From Paraburkholderia guartelaensis (GTDB lineage: Bacteria; Pseudomonadota; Gammaproteobacteria; Burkholderiales; Burkholderiaceae): a stretch of 64,000 bases of DNA. The stretch is taken from positions 124,001 to 188,000 of the forward strand of contig NZ_SMOD01000015.1 in assembly GCF_004353905.1 (NCBI RefSeq). Reading direction: 5' to 3'. A program made the position numbers and the translations under genes. The notes under the pieces are model-generated. The model was not told the origin of the DNA. It saw nothing but the letters and a program-made list of their open reading frames with translations, and did not search any database. Shown here piece by piece: positions 1 through 8,335 of the stretch (the first letter of the stretch is position 1; each line of letters starts with the position of its first letter).

Positions 1-215
1 TCGTCGATCTTGCGGATGTGATCGTTGATCATCGCCACCGTATCGCGGCTGATGGTCATGTTCTTGTCGAGCACCTGCAGCGCGAACTCGGCGAGCAGCT
101 CGCGAGCATGCTGCTGCTGCTCCTCGTATTGCGCCATGCGTCCTTCGTGCACGATGCGGTCGAGCAGCGTGACCGTACCCGCCTGCGCGTTCGCGGCGGC
201 CTGAATGTCTGACAT
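1..215 (-). CDS. tssC: T6SS contractile sheath large subunit TssC (VipB), N-terminal part, cut by window edge
   Basis: The minus strand from position 215 reads MSDIQAAANAQAG, then LLDRIVHEGRMAQ, then LLAEFALQVLDK and DTVAMINDHI. This is the N-terminal pattern of the TssC/VipB sheath protein, which polymerises with TssB into the contractile sheath around the Hcp tube in the cytoplasm. About 71 codons are visible and the rest lies beyond position 1. The start is set by a GAGGAG-type ribosome-binding site just upstream. It follows tssB by 21 bp in the same direction, the usual tssB-tssC order. Confidence 0.93.
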   Translation of the reverse strand, partial: MSDIQAAANAQAGTVTLLDRIVHEGRMAQYEEQQQHARELLAEFALQVLDKNMTISRDTVAMINDHIRKID

Positions 216-236
216 GATCGTCTCCTCGCGTTGGGC

Positions 237-812
237 TTAGCTGGCCGGCGTGTCACTCGAAGGGCTGGCGGGTGCAGCGGCGTCGCCCGTGGGCGGCGGC
301 AGCTGCGCAGTCGGCGTGTCCTGCGGGTGCGCCGAACGGATTTCGCTCAATCCCTTCGGGTCATGCACCACTTCCTGGAGCAGCTTGTCCAGTTCGTCGT
401 TGCCGTCGAGCTTGGTGAGGAGGTCGCGCAGGCGCAGCCGCGCGTCGTAGAGCTGTTTGAGCGGGCCGATCTGCTGGACGATGCTCACAGGATCGAAGTC
501 GTCGATATGCTCGAACTTCAGTTCGACGTTGATCTTGCTGCCGTCGGCGGCGAGCGTGTTGTCGACCTGTAGCGTCACGCGCGGCCCGATCGACTTCATC
601 ACGTCGTTGAAATTGTCCCGGTCGATGTCGACGAAACGGCGCTCCGTCATCTTCGGCAACGGCTCGACAGGCTTGCCGGACAGGTCGGCAAGAATGCCCA
701 CGACGAGCGGCAGTTCACGCTTTTCGATGGCATTGCCCGTTTCGACGTCGTACGTGATCTGGACACGCGGCGGTCGGTTCCGTTCGAACCAGTGCTGGGT
801 ACTGTCGGCCAT
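237..812 (-). CDS. tssB: T6SS contractile sheath small subunit TssB (VipA)
   Basis: This is the small sheath subunit that interlocks with TssC. The N terminus MADSTQHWFERNRPPRVQI, the motif ELPLVVGILADLSGK and the following FVDIDRDNFNDVM segment are typical of the VipA/TssB family. At 191 residues it is slightly longer than the usual 165-175 because of a Pro/Ala/Ser-rich low-complexity C-terminal tail (about residues 160-191). I chose the start at 812: it gives the family N terminus and has GAGG five bases upstream. The longer start at 833 adds seven residues and has a poorly spaced ribosome-binding site. It is transcribed away from tssJ, so the 459-bp gap between them probably holds divergent promoters. 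Confidence 0.95.
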   Translation of the reverse strand: MADSTQHWFERNRPPRVQITYDVETGNAIEKRELPLVVGILADLSGKPVEPLPKMTERRFVDIDRDNFNDVMKSIGPRVTLQVDNTLAADGSKINVELKFEHIDDFDPVSIVQQIGPLKQLYDARLRLRDLLTKLDGNDELDKLLQEVVHDPKGLSEIRSAHPQDTPTAQLPPPTGDAAAPASPSSDTPAS

Positions 813-1361
813 GGTCACCTCGGTGGCGGTCATTCTTCTATTGCATTGTGTAACGGGAGGAGATGCGCGTTTGTCGTCGATCTGCCTTATTGATGATGCG
901 TTTTCTTTAAGACGACAATGTCCCGCAAAACGTAATTAAACGATTGCCAGGTGCATTCCCGGTCCTTCAGAAAAAACACAACTAAAGCATGCCCCGGATT
1001 CGTCAGACGAGAGCATTCACGGCGTTAAGCGGTCGCGCTGCGTGCTGCTTCACCTTGTCCGTCATCGCGCGAGTCGTGAAGATAGACGGTCACGACTTTA
1101 GGACAGTAAACGGGGAAATTCAAAGTATATTTACGGCGCATAGGCCAATTTCCTTTCAAGTTTATTTACGAATTGTTTTTGAATTGATCGATTAAAAAAT
1201 CGTTATTGCAATGTCGCGTGGGGCGCTTGTAGACTACGCGCGAAACTGCTTGCGCAGCGGAACATGCGTCTTGATTAGAAATACGAACTAGCATGAATTC
1301 TCCTGCGCGCGGGCAGGAGGCATCGCGGACAAGAGGCGACGCACACAATGGGGATTGCGCA
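813..1361. promoter_or_regulatory. AT-rich divergent intergenic region between tssB and tssJ
   Basis: No convincing gene is present here. The stretch is clearly more AT-rich than the flanking genes, especially about 880-985 and 1100-1215 (poly-A runs and TTTATTTACG-like segments). It must contain the promoters of both T6SS transcription units. A short inverted repeat GTCGTGA/TCACGAC, 10 bases apart, lies near 1070-1095. I could not assign a confident -10/-35 pair or a sigma-54 site. Confidence 0.45.
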
Positions 1362-1856
1362 GTGATCACCACGTTATTCGCCGGCGCGTCGCGCGCCGCG
1401 ATGCCGTACGGCTGGCGTGCAGCCGTGCTGGCGTTCGCGCTTGCGCAGGTGCTCGCGGGGTGTTCATCGCTGCCCAAGGTACAGGTAGATACCCTGGCCA
1501 TTGCCGTTTCCACTCAAGCGAATCAGGACACGCCCATTGCCGTGGACGCCGTGCTCGTGCGCAATCAGCAACTGCTCGACGCATTGCTCGGCCTACCTTC
1601 GGCGAAGTGGTTCGCGCAGCGCGATCAATGGCGCCGCGATCACCCCGAGGACATCACGGTCGTGTCGTTCGAAGTCGTGCCGGGCCAGCAGATCGCGGCG
1701 GCGCCGTTTCCGTTCGGCGGCAAGCGGGGCGCAGGCGTGGTGGTGTTTGCTGACTACCAGACACCGGGCGCGCACCGTGTGAGGCTCGACGCGGGGCCCG
1801 CTCACGCGCTGCTGCTGCTCGGCGACCAGGATCTGAGCGTGCAGGCCGCGCATTGA
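1362..1856 (+). CDS. tssJ: T6SS-associated outer-membrane lipoprotein, TssJ-like
   Basis: A hydrophobic signal peptide ends in a lipobox (QVLAG|CSS), so the mature protein starts with a lipidated cysteine. The following beta-rich stretch of about 130 residues (QVDTLAIAVSTQANQD, then PIAVDAVLVRNQQLLDAL) fits TssJ, which tethers TssM to the outer membrane. Sequence similarity to classical TssJ is modest, so position directly before tssK is a large part of the evidence. The start is uncertain. GTG at 1362 has GGGGA upstream (164 aa), ATG at 1401 gives the most compact signal peptide but no ribosome-binding site, and ATG at 1293 would give 187 aa. Confidence 0.8.
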   Translation: MITTLFAGASRAAMPYGWRAAVLAFALAQVLAGCSSLPKVQVDTLAIAVSTQANQDTPIAVDAVLVRNQQLLDALLGLPSAKWFAQRDQWRRDHPEDITVVSFEVVPGQQIAAAPFPFGGKRGAGVVVFADYQTPGAHRVRLDAGPAHALLLLGDQDLSVQAAH

Positions 1857-1865
1857 GCAATGATG

Positions 1866-1902
1866 CTGTGTGACGCCACTGTGTCACACGACGGTGTCAC
1901 AC
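1866..1902. repeat. Triple GTGTCACAC motif between tssJ and tssK
   Basis: GTGTCACAC occurs at 1881-1889 and 1894-1902, and the inverted form CTGTGTGAC at 1866-1874. The outer inverted copies could form a hairpin just after the tssJ stop, or the three copies could be a protein-binding site. No T-run follows, so a simple intrinsic terminator is unlikely inside this operon. Confidence 0.5.
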
Positions 1903-1957
1903 AGCGGCGCGGCAACACTGAGCGACGAAACGTTTAGCAATAGAAAGCAAACACATC

Positions 1958-3325
1958 ATGCGAACTTCGTTTCCCGATCCTGTCTGCTGGTTCGACGGCA
2001 TGCCCTTGCTGCCGCAGCACTTCCAGACCCAGGCGCTGCACGCGGCTGGGCACGCCGCCTTGCTCGCCAGCGCCGCGCGCGCGCATTACTGGGGCGTGCT
2101 CTCGCTGGAGCACGACGCCGCGGGGCTCGCCCAGGGGCTCGTGCGCATCAGCGCGCTCGAGGCGATTCTGGCCGACGGACTCGCCATTCGCCACACGCCG
2201 CACGATCCCGTGCTGGAGATCGACGTGAGCCACGCGTTTAGCGCGCCGGACGAGGAGGTCACGATCTATCTCGCGGTGCCGCCGCTCTATCGCGGCGGGC
2301 AGCTCGATCCGCAGGCCGGGCGCTACACCCAGCGCGAGAGTCCGGATGTTCCCGATCTTGTCTCGGGCGGCGAGCCGGCTTCGATCACGACGTGGACGCC
2401 GCGCCTGCACCTCATGACGGATCTCGGCCGTCACGAGTTCGACCGCTTGCCGCTCATGCGCGTGAGGCAGCAGGGCGGCGGCGTGGCAATTGCGGACTAC
2501 GCGCCGCCTTGTCCGTTCGTGCGCGCCGATTCGTTGCTCGGTCAACGCGTGATGCAGCTGTTGTTGCGGGTGCGCGAAAAATGCGTGTTCCTGGCCGGTC
2601 GCCTGCAGGCGGCGCAACGCGCGGAAGAGCGCGACGACGCGGGCCAGATCGAGCGCCAGCTTTGCGCGCTCTGGAGCCGCCTGCCCGAAGTGGAGGCGAC
2701 GCTCGTCACCGGCATCGCCCATCCCGCCGAACTGTATCGTGCGGTCGCCGGCATGACGGGCGCGCTCGCGGCGCTGCGTCCCGCGCGCGGCGTGCCTGCC
2801 TTTGCGACGTTCGATTACATGGCGTTGCTCGCCTCGTTCGATCCGCTGCTCGCTTGGGCGGACGAAGCGCTCGCGACAATCCGCCAGGGGTATCGCGTGC
2901 GCGCGTTCACCGAGGAGGGCGGCAGCTTCTGGATTGCGCCGCCGTTCGAAAGCGGCGGCAACGTGGCGCGCGAACTCATGATCGGTTTGCGCATGCCGCC
3001 CGATGCGGGCGAGCACGACGCGAGCGTGTGGCTCGACCATGCCGTTGTCGCGTCGCGGCCCTATGTGCCCACGCTCGCGCGGCAACGCATGCGCGGCCTC
3101 GCGCGCCGGCGGCTCGCGCGCGAGGAGCGCGCAGCCTACGCCACGGGCGACGACACGACGCTCTTCGCGGTGGCCGTGGAGGATGCATGGTTCGACCGCG
3201 CCCAGCCGTTGTGCATCGAGGTGCGCACGACCGTGCCGGGCCGCGCGCCCTGGGCCGTGCAACTCTTCACGCCCACAGGCGACGCGGCCGACGACACACG
3301 CCAGGCGGGAGCCGACCATGCTTGA
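1958..3325 (+). CDS. tssK: T6SS baseplate protein TssK
   Basis: TssK links the T6SS baseplate to the TssL-TssM inner-membrane complex. The N terminus contains the family signature VCWFDGMPLLPQHFQ. Later segments such as RLHLMTDLGRHEFDRLPLM and the C-terminal half follow the ImpJ/VasE family. Length is 455 residues, normal for the family. The reading frame overlaps tssL by 8 bp, so the two are translationally coupled. Confidence 0.95.
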   Translation: MRTSFPDPVCWFDGMPLLPQHFQTQALHAAGHAALLASAARAHYWGVLSLEHDAAGLAQGLVRISALEAILADGLAIRHTPHDPVLEIDVSHAFSAPDEEVTIYLAVPPLYRGGQLDPQAGRYTQRESPDVPDLVSGGEPASITTWTPRLHLMTDLGRHEFDRLPLMRVRQQGGGVAIADYAPPCPFVRADSLLGQRVMQLLLRVREKCVFLAGRLQAAQRAEERDDAGQIERQLCALWSRLPEVEATLVTGIAHPAELYRAVAGMTGALAALRPARGVPAFATFDYMALLASFDPLLAWADEALATIRQGYRVRAFTEEGGSFWIAPPFESGGNVARELMIGLRMPPDAGEHDASVWLDHAVVASRPYVPTLARQRMRGLARRRLAREERAAYATGDDTTLFAVAVEDAWFDRAQPLCIEVRTTVPGRAPWAVQLFTPTGDAADDTRQAGADHA

Positions 3326-4397
3326 TGCCAGCGACCCGAGCGACGAGCGCTTGCCGCTCATGCGCGCATTCGTCGTGGCGTTCGCGTTCGCGGAGAACGC
3401 GCGCCTGCGCGCCGTCGCGCAGGCGGCGAATGCAGCCAGCGCGGCGAGCGCCGCGAGCGCAGAGGCGCCCGCCGATCCCCAGCGCGATGCCGACGCGCTC
3501 GCGACGCAGCTGCAGTCCGCCACACGCAAGCTCGCGCGCGATGCGATGGCCTGGACCGGCGCGGCGGGCGAAGCGGACATCGCCGCCGCGCAGTACGCCT
3601 ATGTCGCGCTGCTCGACGAATTGCTGCTGTTTTCCGCGTGGAATGGCGCGAGCGCGTGGGAAACGTATCCGCTCGAAGCGCGCATATTTGGCACGCGCGC
3701 GGCGGGCGAGCGCATTCCGGCCGCCATCGAAACCTTGCTCGCGCAGCGCGATCCGGCGCAGCGCGATCTCGCCAACGTCTATCTCGCCTGCCTCACGCTA
3801 GGTTTTCGCGGCCGCCTGCGCGGTGAGGCCGGCGCCTTGCGTCACGACCAGTTGCGCCACGCGCTGTTCGCGTTCGCCATGCAGCGCGACCCCGAGCCAG
3901 ACCGGCTTGGCGCGCCGCTCGAACGTGCCGCGCTGGCGCCGCGCGAAACCCGTCCGCTCACGCAGATGTTTCCAGACCGCGCGCGCCTGGCGCTGTTCGT
4001 GGGTGGCGGATTCGCGGCGCTGCTCGTCGTGTCGCAACTGCTGTGGCTCTACGCGACGGCGCCCGTGCGGCCGTCGCTCGAACAGTTCGAAACGGTCTCG
4101 TTGGCGCAGGGGCGTCCGGCACAGGCGAGCCATACGAGCACGACGGGCATGGTGCAGCCGCGCGCACGGACGGTGCGCAGGATGCGGCCACCGGCTCCGC
4201 CCGTCGACGTTCAAGCCATGCCGCAAACTCAGGACACGCCCGCTGCGCCGCCGGTTTCCACCACGCCGCCCGCCACGCTCGCGCTCGCGGCACGGCGCAT
4301 CGTCACGGTGAGCGCGCAGAACGCCGATGACGCCGACGACGCCGACGACGCCGGCGAAGAAGGCCCCGACGCCACGCCGCGCGGAGCACGGCCATGA
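3318..4397 (+). CDS. tssL: T6SS inner-membrane protein TssL (DotU/IcmH) with Pro-rich and acidic C-terminal tail
   Basis: The cytoplasmic DotU domain spans about residues 1-200; YAYVALLDELLLFSAWNGAS and LACLTLGFRGRLRG are its conserved segments. One transmembrane helix follows (about 220-242, LALFVGGGFAALLVVSQLLW). TssL binds TssK on the cytoplasmic side and TssM in the membrane. The periplasmic tail of about 115 residues is not an OmpA peptidoglycan-binding domain: it is proline-rich and ends in a DDADDADDA acidic repeat. The start at 3318 overlaps the tssK stop; a longer upstream reading frame is only the antiphase of tssK. The end overlaps tssM by 4 bp (ATGA). Confidence 0.92.
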   Translation: MLDASDPSDERLPLMRAFVVAFAFAENARLRAVAQAANAASAASAASAEAPADPQRDADALATQLQSATRKLARDAMAWTGAAGEADIAAAQYAYVALLDELLLFSAWNGASAWETYPLEARIFGTRAAGERIPAAIETLLAQRDPAQRDLANVYLACLTLGFRGRLRGEAGALRHDQLRHALFAFAMQRDPEPDRLGAPLERAALAPRETRPLTQMFPDRARLALFVGGGFAALLVVSQLLWLYATAPVRPSLEQFETVSLAQGRPAQASHTSTTGMVQPRARTVRRMRPPAPPVDVQAMPQTQDTPAAPPVSTTPPATLALAARRIVTVSAQNADDADDADDAGEEGPDATPRGARP

Positions 4398-7300
4398 CGA
4401 CCACACTCGTAGTCGTCCTGATCGTCCTCATCGCGTTGTTGATCGTGGCGCTCGCGGCCGTGCTCGTCGTGCGCTGGGTACGCGGGCGCGACGAACGCAG
4501 ACCACTGCGCAACTTCTCCGCGATGATGCGCACGGCGCACAACGCGATGGGCGTGCGCGATCCGTACTCGGTGCCGCGTGTGCTGGCCACCGGCGCGCCC
4601 GCGGCGCTCGACGCGCTGGCGCTTAGCTGGCGCCTCACGCCCGTTGGCGAGCCGGCGTGGTTCGGCAGGCTCTGGCACGACGCCGAAGGCATTCTGATCG
4701 CCGAGCCAGGCGAGTCGCTCGGCGCGCGTGCGGCCGCCGAGCGCCGGCGCGGCTCGACCGGCGGGCGTTTGCTGCGCGGCTTGTTGCGCAACCGGCCGGG
4801 CCGGCCGCTCGACGCGCTCGTGTGGGTTATCGCACTCGATACACTCATCGACGAAAACGGGACCGCGCGCGCGGACACCGACGCGGCGCTCGAAGCCTCG
4901 CGCACGGTGCTCGCGCTGCAGCGTCAACTGGGCCAGATGCTGCCGCTCTACGTGGTGGTGACGGGCTGCGACGCGCTGCCGGGCTTCGATGCGCTCGCGG
5001 CAAGGCTGCGCCGCGAGCGCATCGAAACGCCGCTGGGCTGGGCTTCGCCGTATGCGCCGCGGCGCGCCTTCGAACCCGCATGGGTGGACGAAGCCTTCGC
5101 CGACATGAGCCGCGCGCTCGCCGCGACCGTCACCGAAATGGGCACGCTCGATGGCGCGCTGGACGGCGACGTGTTCCTGTTGCCGCAGCGCATCGACACA
5201 CTGCGCGAACCGTTGCGCGAGCACATCGAGCCCACCTTGCGCGGCGCCGCCGACGGCACCGCGCCGCTCATGCGCGGCATCTGGTGCGTGGGCGCGATGC
5301 CGCAGGCGCAGGAGCGCGAGGAGCCCGCCATCACGAATGCGGCGCGCAGGGAGGCGCGCGCGGCGGCGGCGCCGGCCTTCGCGTCGCGTCTCTGGCACGA
5401 CTTGCTGATGCCGGGGCAGGGACTCGCGCTCGCCATTCCGCGCGTGCTCGCGCTGCGCATGCGACGCTACCGTATCGCGACGTTCGCCGCGATCGCGTTG
5501 GGCGTGTGCTGGTGCGTGGGCCTGGGCGTCACCACCTGGCACGTGCGCAGCGACGCGCGTGCACTGGCGAGCAGCTATGACTCGCTCGCGCTCGCGAGCG
5601 TCGCCTGGCACGAAGCGGGCGCGAGCAGCAGCGAAACGGCGGCGGCGAATGCGCTGGGCAGCGCCGCGAACGCCTTCGTCAAGGTGCCGCACTGGCAGCT
5701 CGCCACGCCGTTCATGCCGCTGTCGTATTTCGGCCTGCACCGCCGGCTCGACGACGCGCAATACCACGTGCTGAGCGGGCTCGTGTTCTCGCCGCTGCGC
5801 GCGCGGCTCGTCAGCCGTCTCGCCGATCTGAACTGCGACGGTGCCAACGAGTCGGGCGACAACGCGAGCCTCGCGGCCGCTGCACGGCGTCCCCAGGACC
5901 TGCCCGAGTACACGCAGGGCACACGGCTCGTCACGAACGCGGCGCAGACCGAGCGGCTGATCACGAACTACAACGAACTGGTGGAACGCGATTCCGGCAA
6001 CACCGTCATGCTTGCGCAACTCATGCGCGGCGCAGTGGGCGTGAGTTTTTCGCCCGATCATGTGGCCGACCGTGCGGGGCTGGACGACGCCATACGTGCG
6101 ACCGCAGTGGAAGGCGGCGAACTGTCGTTCGACGGCACCGAGGCGCGCGCCGCGCACGCACGGGCGAGCGTGTGCTTCGAGGAGACCTTCGACCGCTGGT
6201 TCGACGACATTTATCAGGACTCCTCGCTCACGACGAACGCCGCGCAAATCCAGGCCATGCTCGCCGATCTCAAGGCGCCCGGCGCCGTGCCGACCACCGC
6301 CGCGCTTTCCGAGCTGGCCACACGCATCGACACGCTCGCAACCCAGGTCGACACCGCGGACCACGGCTGGGCGGGCACGCACGGCCAGGAACTCGTGCCG
6401 GGACTCACGGCGACCTTCGACACCGCAAAGGGGCTGCGCCTGATCGGCGCGACGCCCGTGGCGAGCGTGCTGGAGCACGAACAGAGCGAACAAAGCGCGT
6501 TCGCGGCACGCTGGCTCGCAAGCGGCAACCTGCCTGGCGTGCTGGCCTCCAATCCCACCACCGGGCTGCAACTGGCGCCGGACCTGCTGCCGCTGCGCGA
6601 CGCATTGCGCACGCTGCTCGGCCAGTCGTTCGTCGCGGGCGAGGGCAGCGCGTCGGCCGAAATTCGCGGTGTGGATGCCGACTCGGCGCAGCGCGCGCTG
6701 GCGATCCTGCCTGCCTACAAGCAATACTCCGCCGGACTTCTCGCGCAGGCGCCCGAAGCGTGGCGCGGCGCGCTACTCGCCGCGGCGGGCAACGCGACTG
6801 TGCACAGTATGGTGGCCGCGCTTTCGGCACCTGTCGTAGCAGCGGCAACATCGCCGGGCGGGGCGCGCAACGTCGCCTACGCGCCGCCAACGCAGGGCGC
6901 GTCCTTCGACATGCTGCGCAAAAACGCGACCGATCTCGTGGAAGCGTTCGACTCGCTCGGCCGCGCCGATCTCGCGCAAGCCGTCGCCCTGCGCGTGAGC
7001 GACGCCGCGCTCGATGTGCTGCGCTCGACCGATGTCCAGTTGCAATCGCTCGAACCGTTCCGTCCGCTGCGCGGCGACTTCTCGGCGTGGAACGGCAATG
7101 CCGGCGGGTCGATGCGCGCATTCGGCGCCGCCACGCCCGAAGCACTGCAAACCTACCTTGCCGCGCAGTCGAGTGCGGTGGCGGACACGGCCACGCTAGC
7201 GTCGAGCGCGCTCGACTGGCTGACCACGCAGAACCCGCCGCTCTCCACTGCGGACGCGCGGCTCGTGGCGCGCTGGAAGGCGCTCTTCGCGGACCTCGCA

Positions 7301-8335
7301 CAATACCGGGCGCGCAGCCCGGCGAGCGCGCTGGTGGCGGTGCCGTCGATCATCTCCAACCAGCTCGACAAGATGGACCTCGACACGTGCAGCGCCTCGC
7401 TCGCGCAGGTGGACGTGCCGGGCTCAGGCGATATCGTCGCGAGCGCGGGCATGCGCCTCGTCTCGTCAGCGCGCGAGCGGTGCTACCGGTTGCAGATCGG
7501 CACGGGCGGGGAGGCCTACGAACAGTTGCGCAGCTATTTTGCACGCTACCTGGCCGGCCGCTTCCCGTTCTCCGCGGATGCGAACGCGCAGGCCGCCGAC
7601 CTGCGCCAGACGGCCGCCTTCGTGGCGCTGCTCGACGCGAAGCTCGCGGACGCGCAACGCGGCATGAGCGCCGCGGCGGCGAGCGGCGGTCCGCAAGCGG
7701 GCGCGCAGCAGTTTCTGGCGAAGCTCGCGCGCGCGAAGCCGTGGCTCGACGCGCTGGTGGCGCGCGGCGCGGACGGCGCGCTCGTGGGCGTGGACGTGGC
7801 GGTGGATTGGCGCATCGATCGCGCAGACGAAGCCGGTGCGGACCAGGTCATCCAGTGGTCGCTCGCGAGCGGCAGTCAGATGCTCGCCTGGCCTGCCGCG
7901 TCTGGCACGCCGCTGCGCTGGGCGCCGGGACAGCCTGCCGCGCTGAGCCTGCGCTGGGCGAAGGACGGCCCATGGCGGCCCATGCAGGACGCTTCGCAGC
8001 CGACACTCTCGGTGGACGGCGAAGCGGCCACATGGGCAGCAAACGACACGTGGTCGCTATTGCGCCTCGTGCGCCTGCATGCGGTGCCGGACGACGGTGT
8101 TGATACCGGCACCGGCGCGGGCAACGCGCGCATGGTGCTGAGCGTGCCGGTGCGCGACCGCAACGGCGGCACGCAAACCGCGCGCATGTTCATGCGTGTG
8201 GGCATGACGGGCGCGTCGAAAACGGCGCTAGCGTGGCCTGACCTGCCGTATGCGGCGCCGGGCTACAGCGTATATGGCACGCCTGCGGTCACCTATGGAC
8301 CGTATCCGTCGAGCACGCAAGCGGGGCGCGGATGA
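4394..8335 (+). CDS. tssM: T6SS inner-membrane core protein TssM (IcmF), without Walker motifs
   Basis: At 1313 residues this matches the TssM/IcmF family, which spans from the inner membrane to TssJ. A transmembrane helix at residues 3-27 and another at about 360-382 (AAIALGVCWCVGLGVTTW) bound the cytoplasmic domain. In that domain the P-loop position reads VLATGAPAALDAL, with no GKS/T, and the Walker B position reads GILIAEPGE instead of a hhhhD motif, so nucleotide binding looks lost. PLDALVWVIALDTLID matches the conserved strand after Walker B. The rest is periplasmic, with the IcmF-related and C-terminal beta domains. It overlaps tssL and tssA by 4 bp each. Confidence 0.94.
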   Translation: MTTTLVVVLIVLIALLIVALAAVLVVRWVRGRDERRPLRNFSAMMRTAHNAMGVRDPYSVPRVLATGAPAALDALALSWRLTPVGEPAWFGRLWHDAEGILIAEPGESLGARAAAERRRGSTGGRLLRGLLRNRPGRPLDALVWVIALDTLIDENGTARADTDAALEASRTVLALQRQLGQMLPLYVVVTGCDALPGFDALAARLRRERIETPLGWASPYAPRRAFEPAWVDEAFADMSRALAATVTEMGTLDGALDGDVFLLPQRIDTLREPLREHIEPTLRGAADGTAPLMRGIWCVGAMPQAQEREEPAITNAARREARAAAAPAFASRLWHDLLMPGQGLALAIPRVLALRMRRYRIATFAAIALGVCWCVGLGVTTWHVRSDARALASSYDSLALASVAWHEAGASSSETAAANALGSAANAFVKVPHWQLATPFMPLSYFGLHRRLDDAQYHVLSGLVFSPLRARLVSRLADLNCDGANESGDNASLAAAARRPQDLPEYTQGTRLVTNAAQTERLITNYNELVERDSGNTVMLAQLMRGAVGVSFSPDHVADRAGLDDAIRATAVEGGELSFDGTEARAAHARASVCFEETFDRWFDDIYQDSSLTTNAAQIQAMLADLKAPGAVPTTAALSELATRIDTLATQVDTADHGWAGTHGQELVPGLTATFDTAKGLRLIGATPVASVLEHEQSEQSAFAARWLASGNLPGVLASNPTTGLQLAPDLLPLRDALRTLLGQSFVAGEGSASAEIRGVDADSAQRALAILPAYKQYSAGLLAQAPEAWRGALLAAAGNATVHSMVAALSAPVVAAATSPGGARNVAYAPPTQGASFDMLRKNATDLVEAFDSLGRADLAQAVALRVSDAALDVLRSTDVQLQSLEPFRPLRGDFSAWNGNAGGSMRAFGAATPEALQTYLAAQSSAVADTATLASSALDWLTTQNPPLSTADARLVARWKALFADLAQYRARSPASALVAVPSIISNQLDKMDLDTCSASLAQVDVPGSGDIVASAGMRLVSSARERCYRLQIGTGGEAYEQLRSYFARYLAGRFPFSADANAQAADLRQTAAFVALLDAKLADAQRGMSAAAASGGPQAGAQQFLAKLARAKPWLDALVARGADGALVGVDVAVDWRIDRADEAGADQVIQWSLASGSQMLAWPAASGTPLRWAPGQPAALSLRWAKDGPWRPMQDASQPTLSVDGEAATWAANDTWSLLRLVRLHAVPDDGVDTGTGAGNARMVLSVPVRDRNGGTQTARMFMRVGMTGASKTALAWPDLPYAAPGYSVYGTPAVTYGPYPSSTQAGRG

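Noticed and set aside
1934..3580. 548-codon open frame on the minus strand
   Set aside because: Antisense to tssK and the start of tssL; no domain pattern, compositional artefact.
4229..6724. 831-codon open frame on the minus strand
   Set aside because: Antisense shadow of tssL/tssM with low-complexity Arg/Ala/His composition and no ribosome-binding site.
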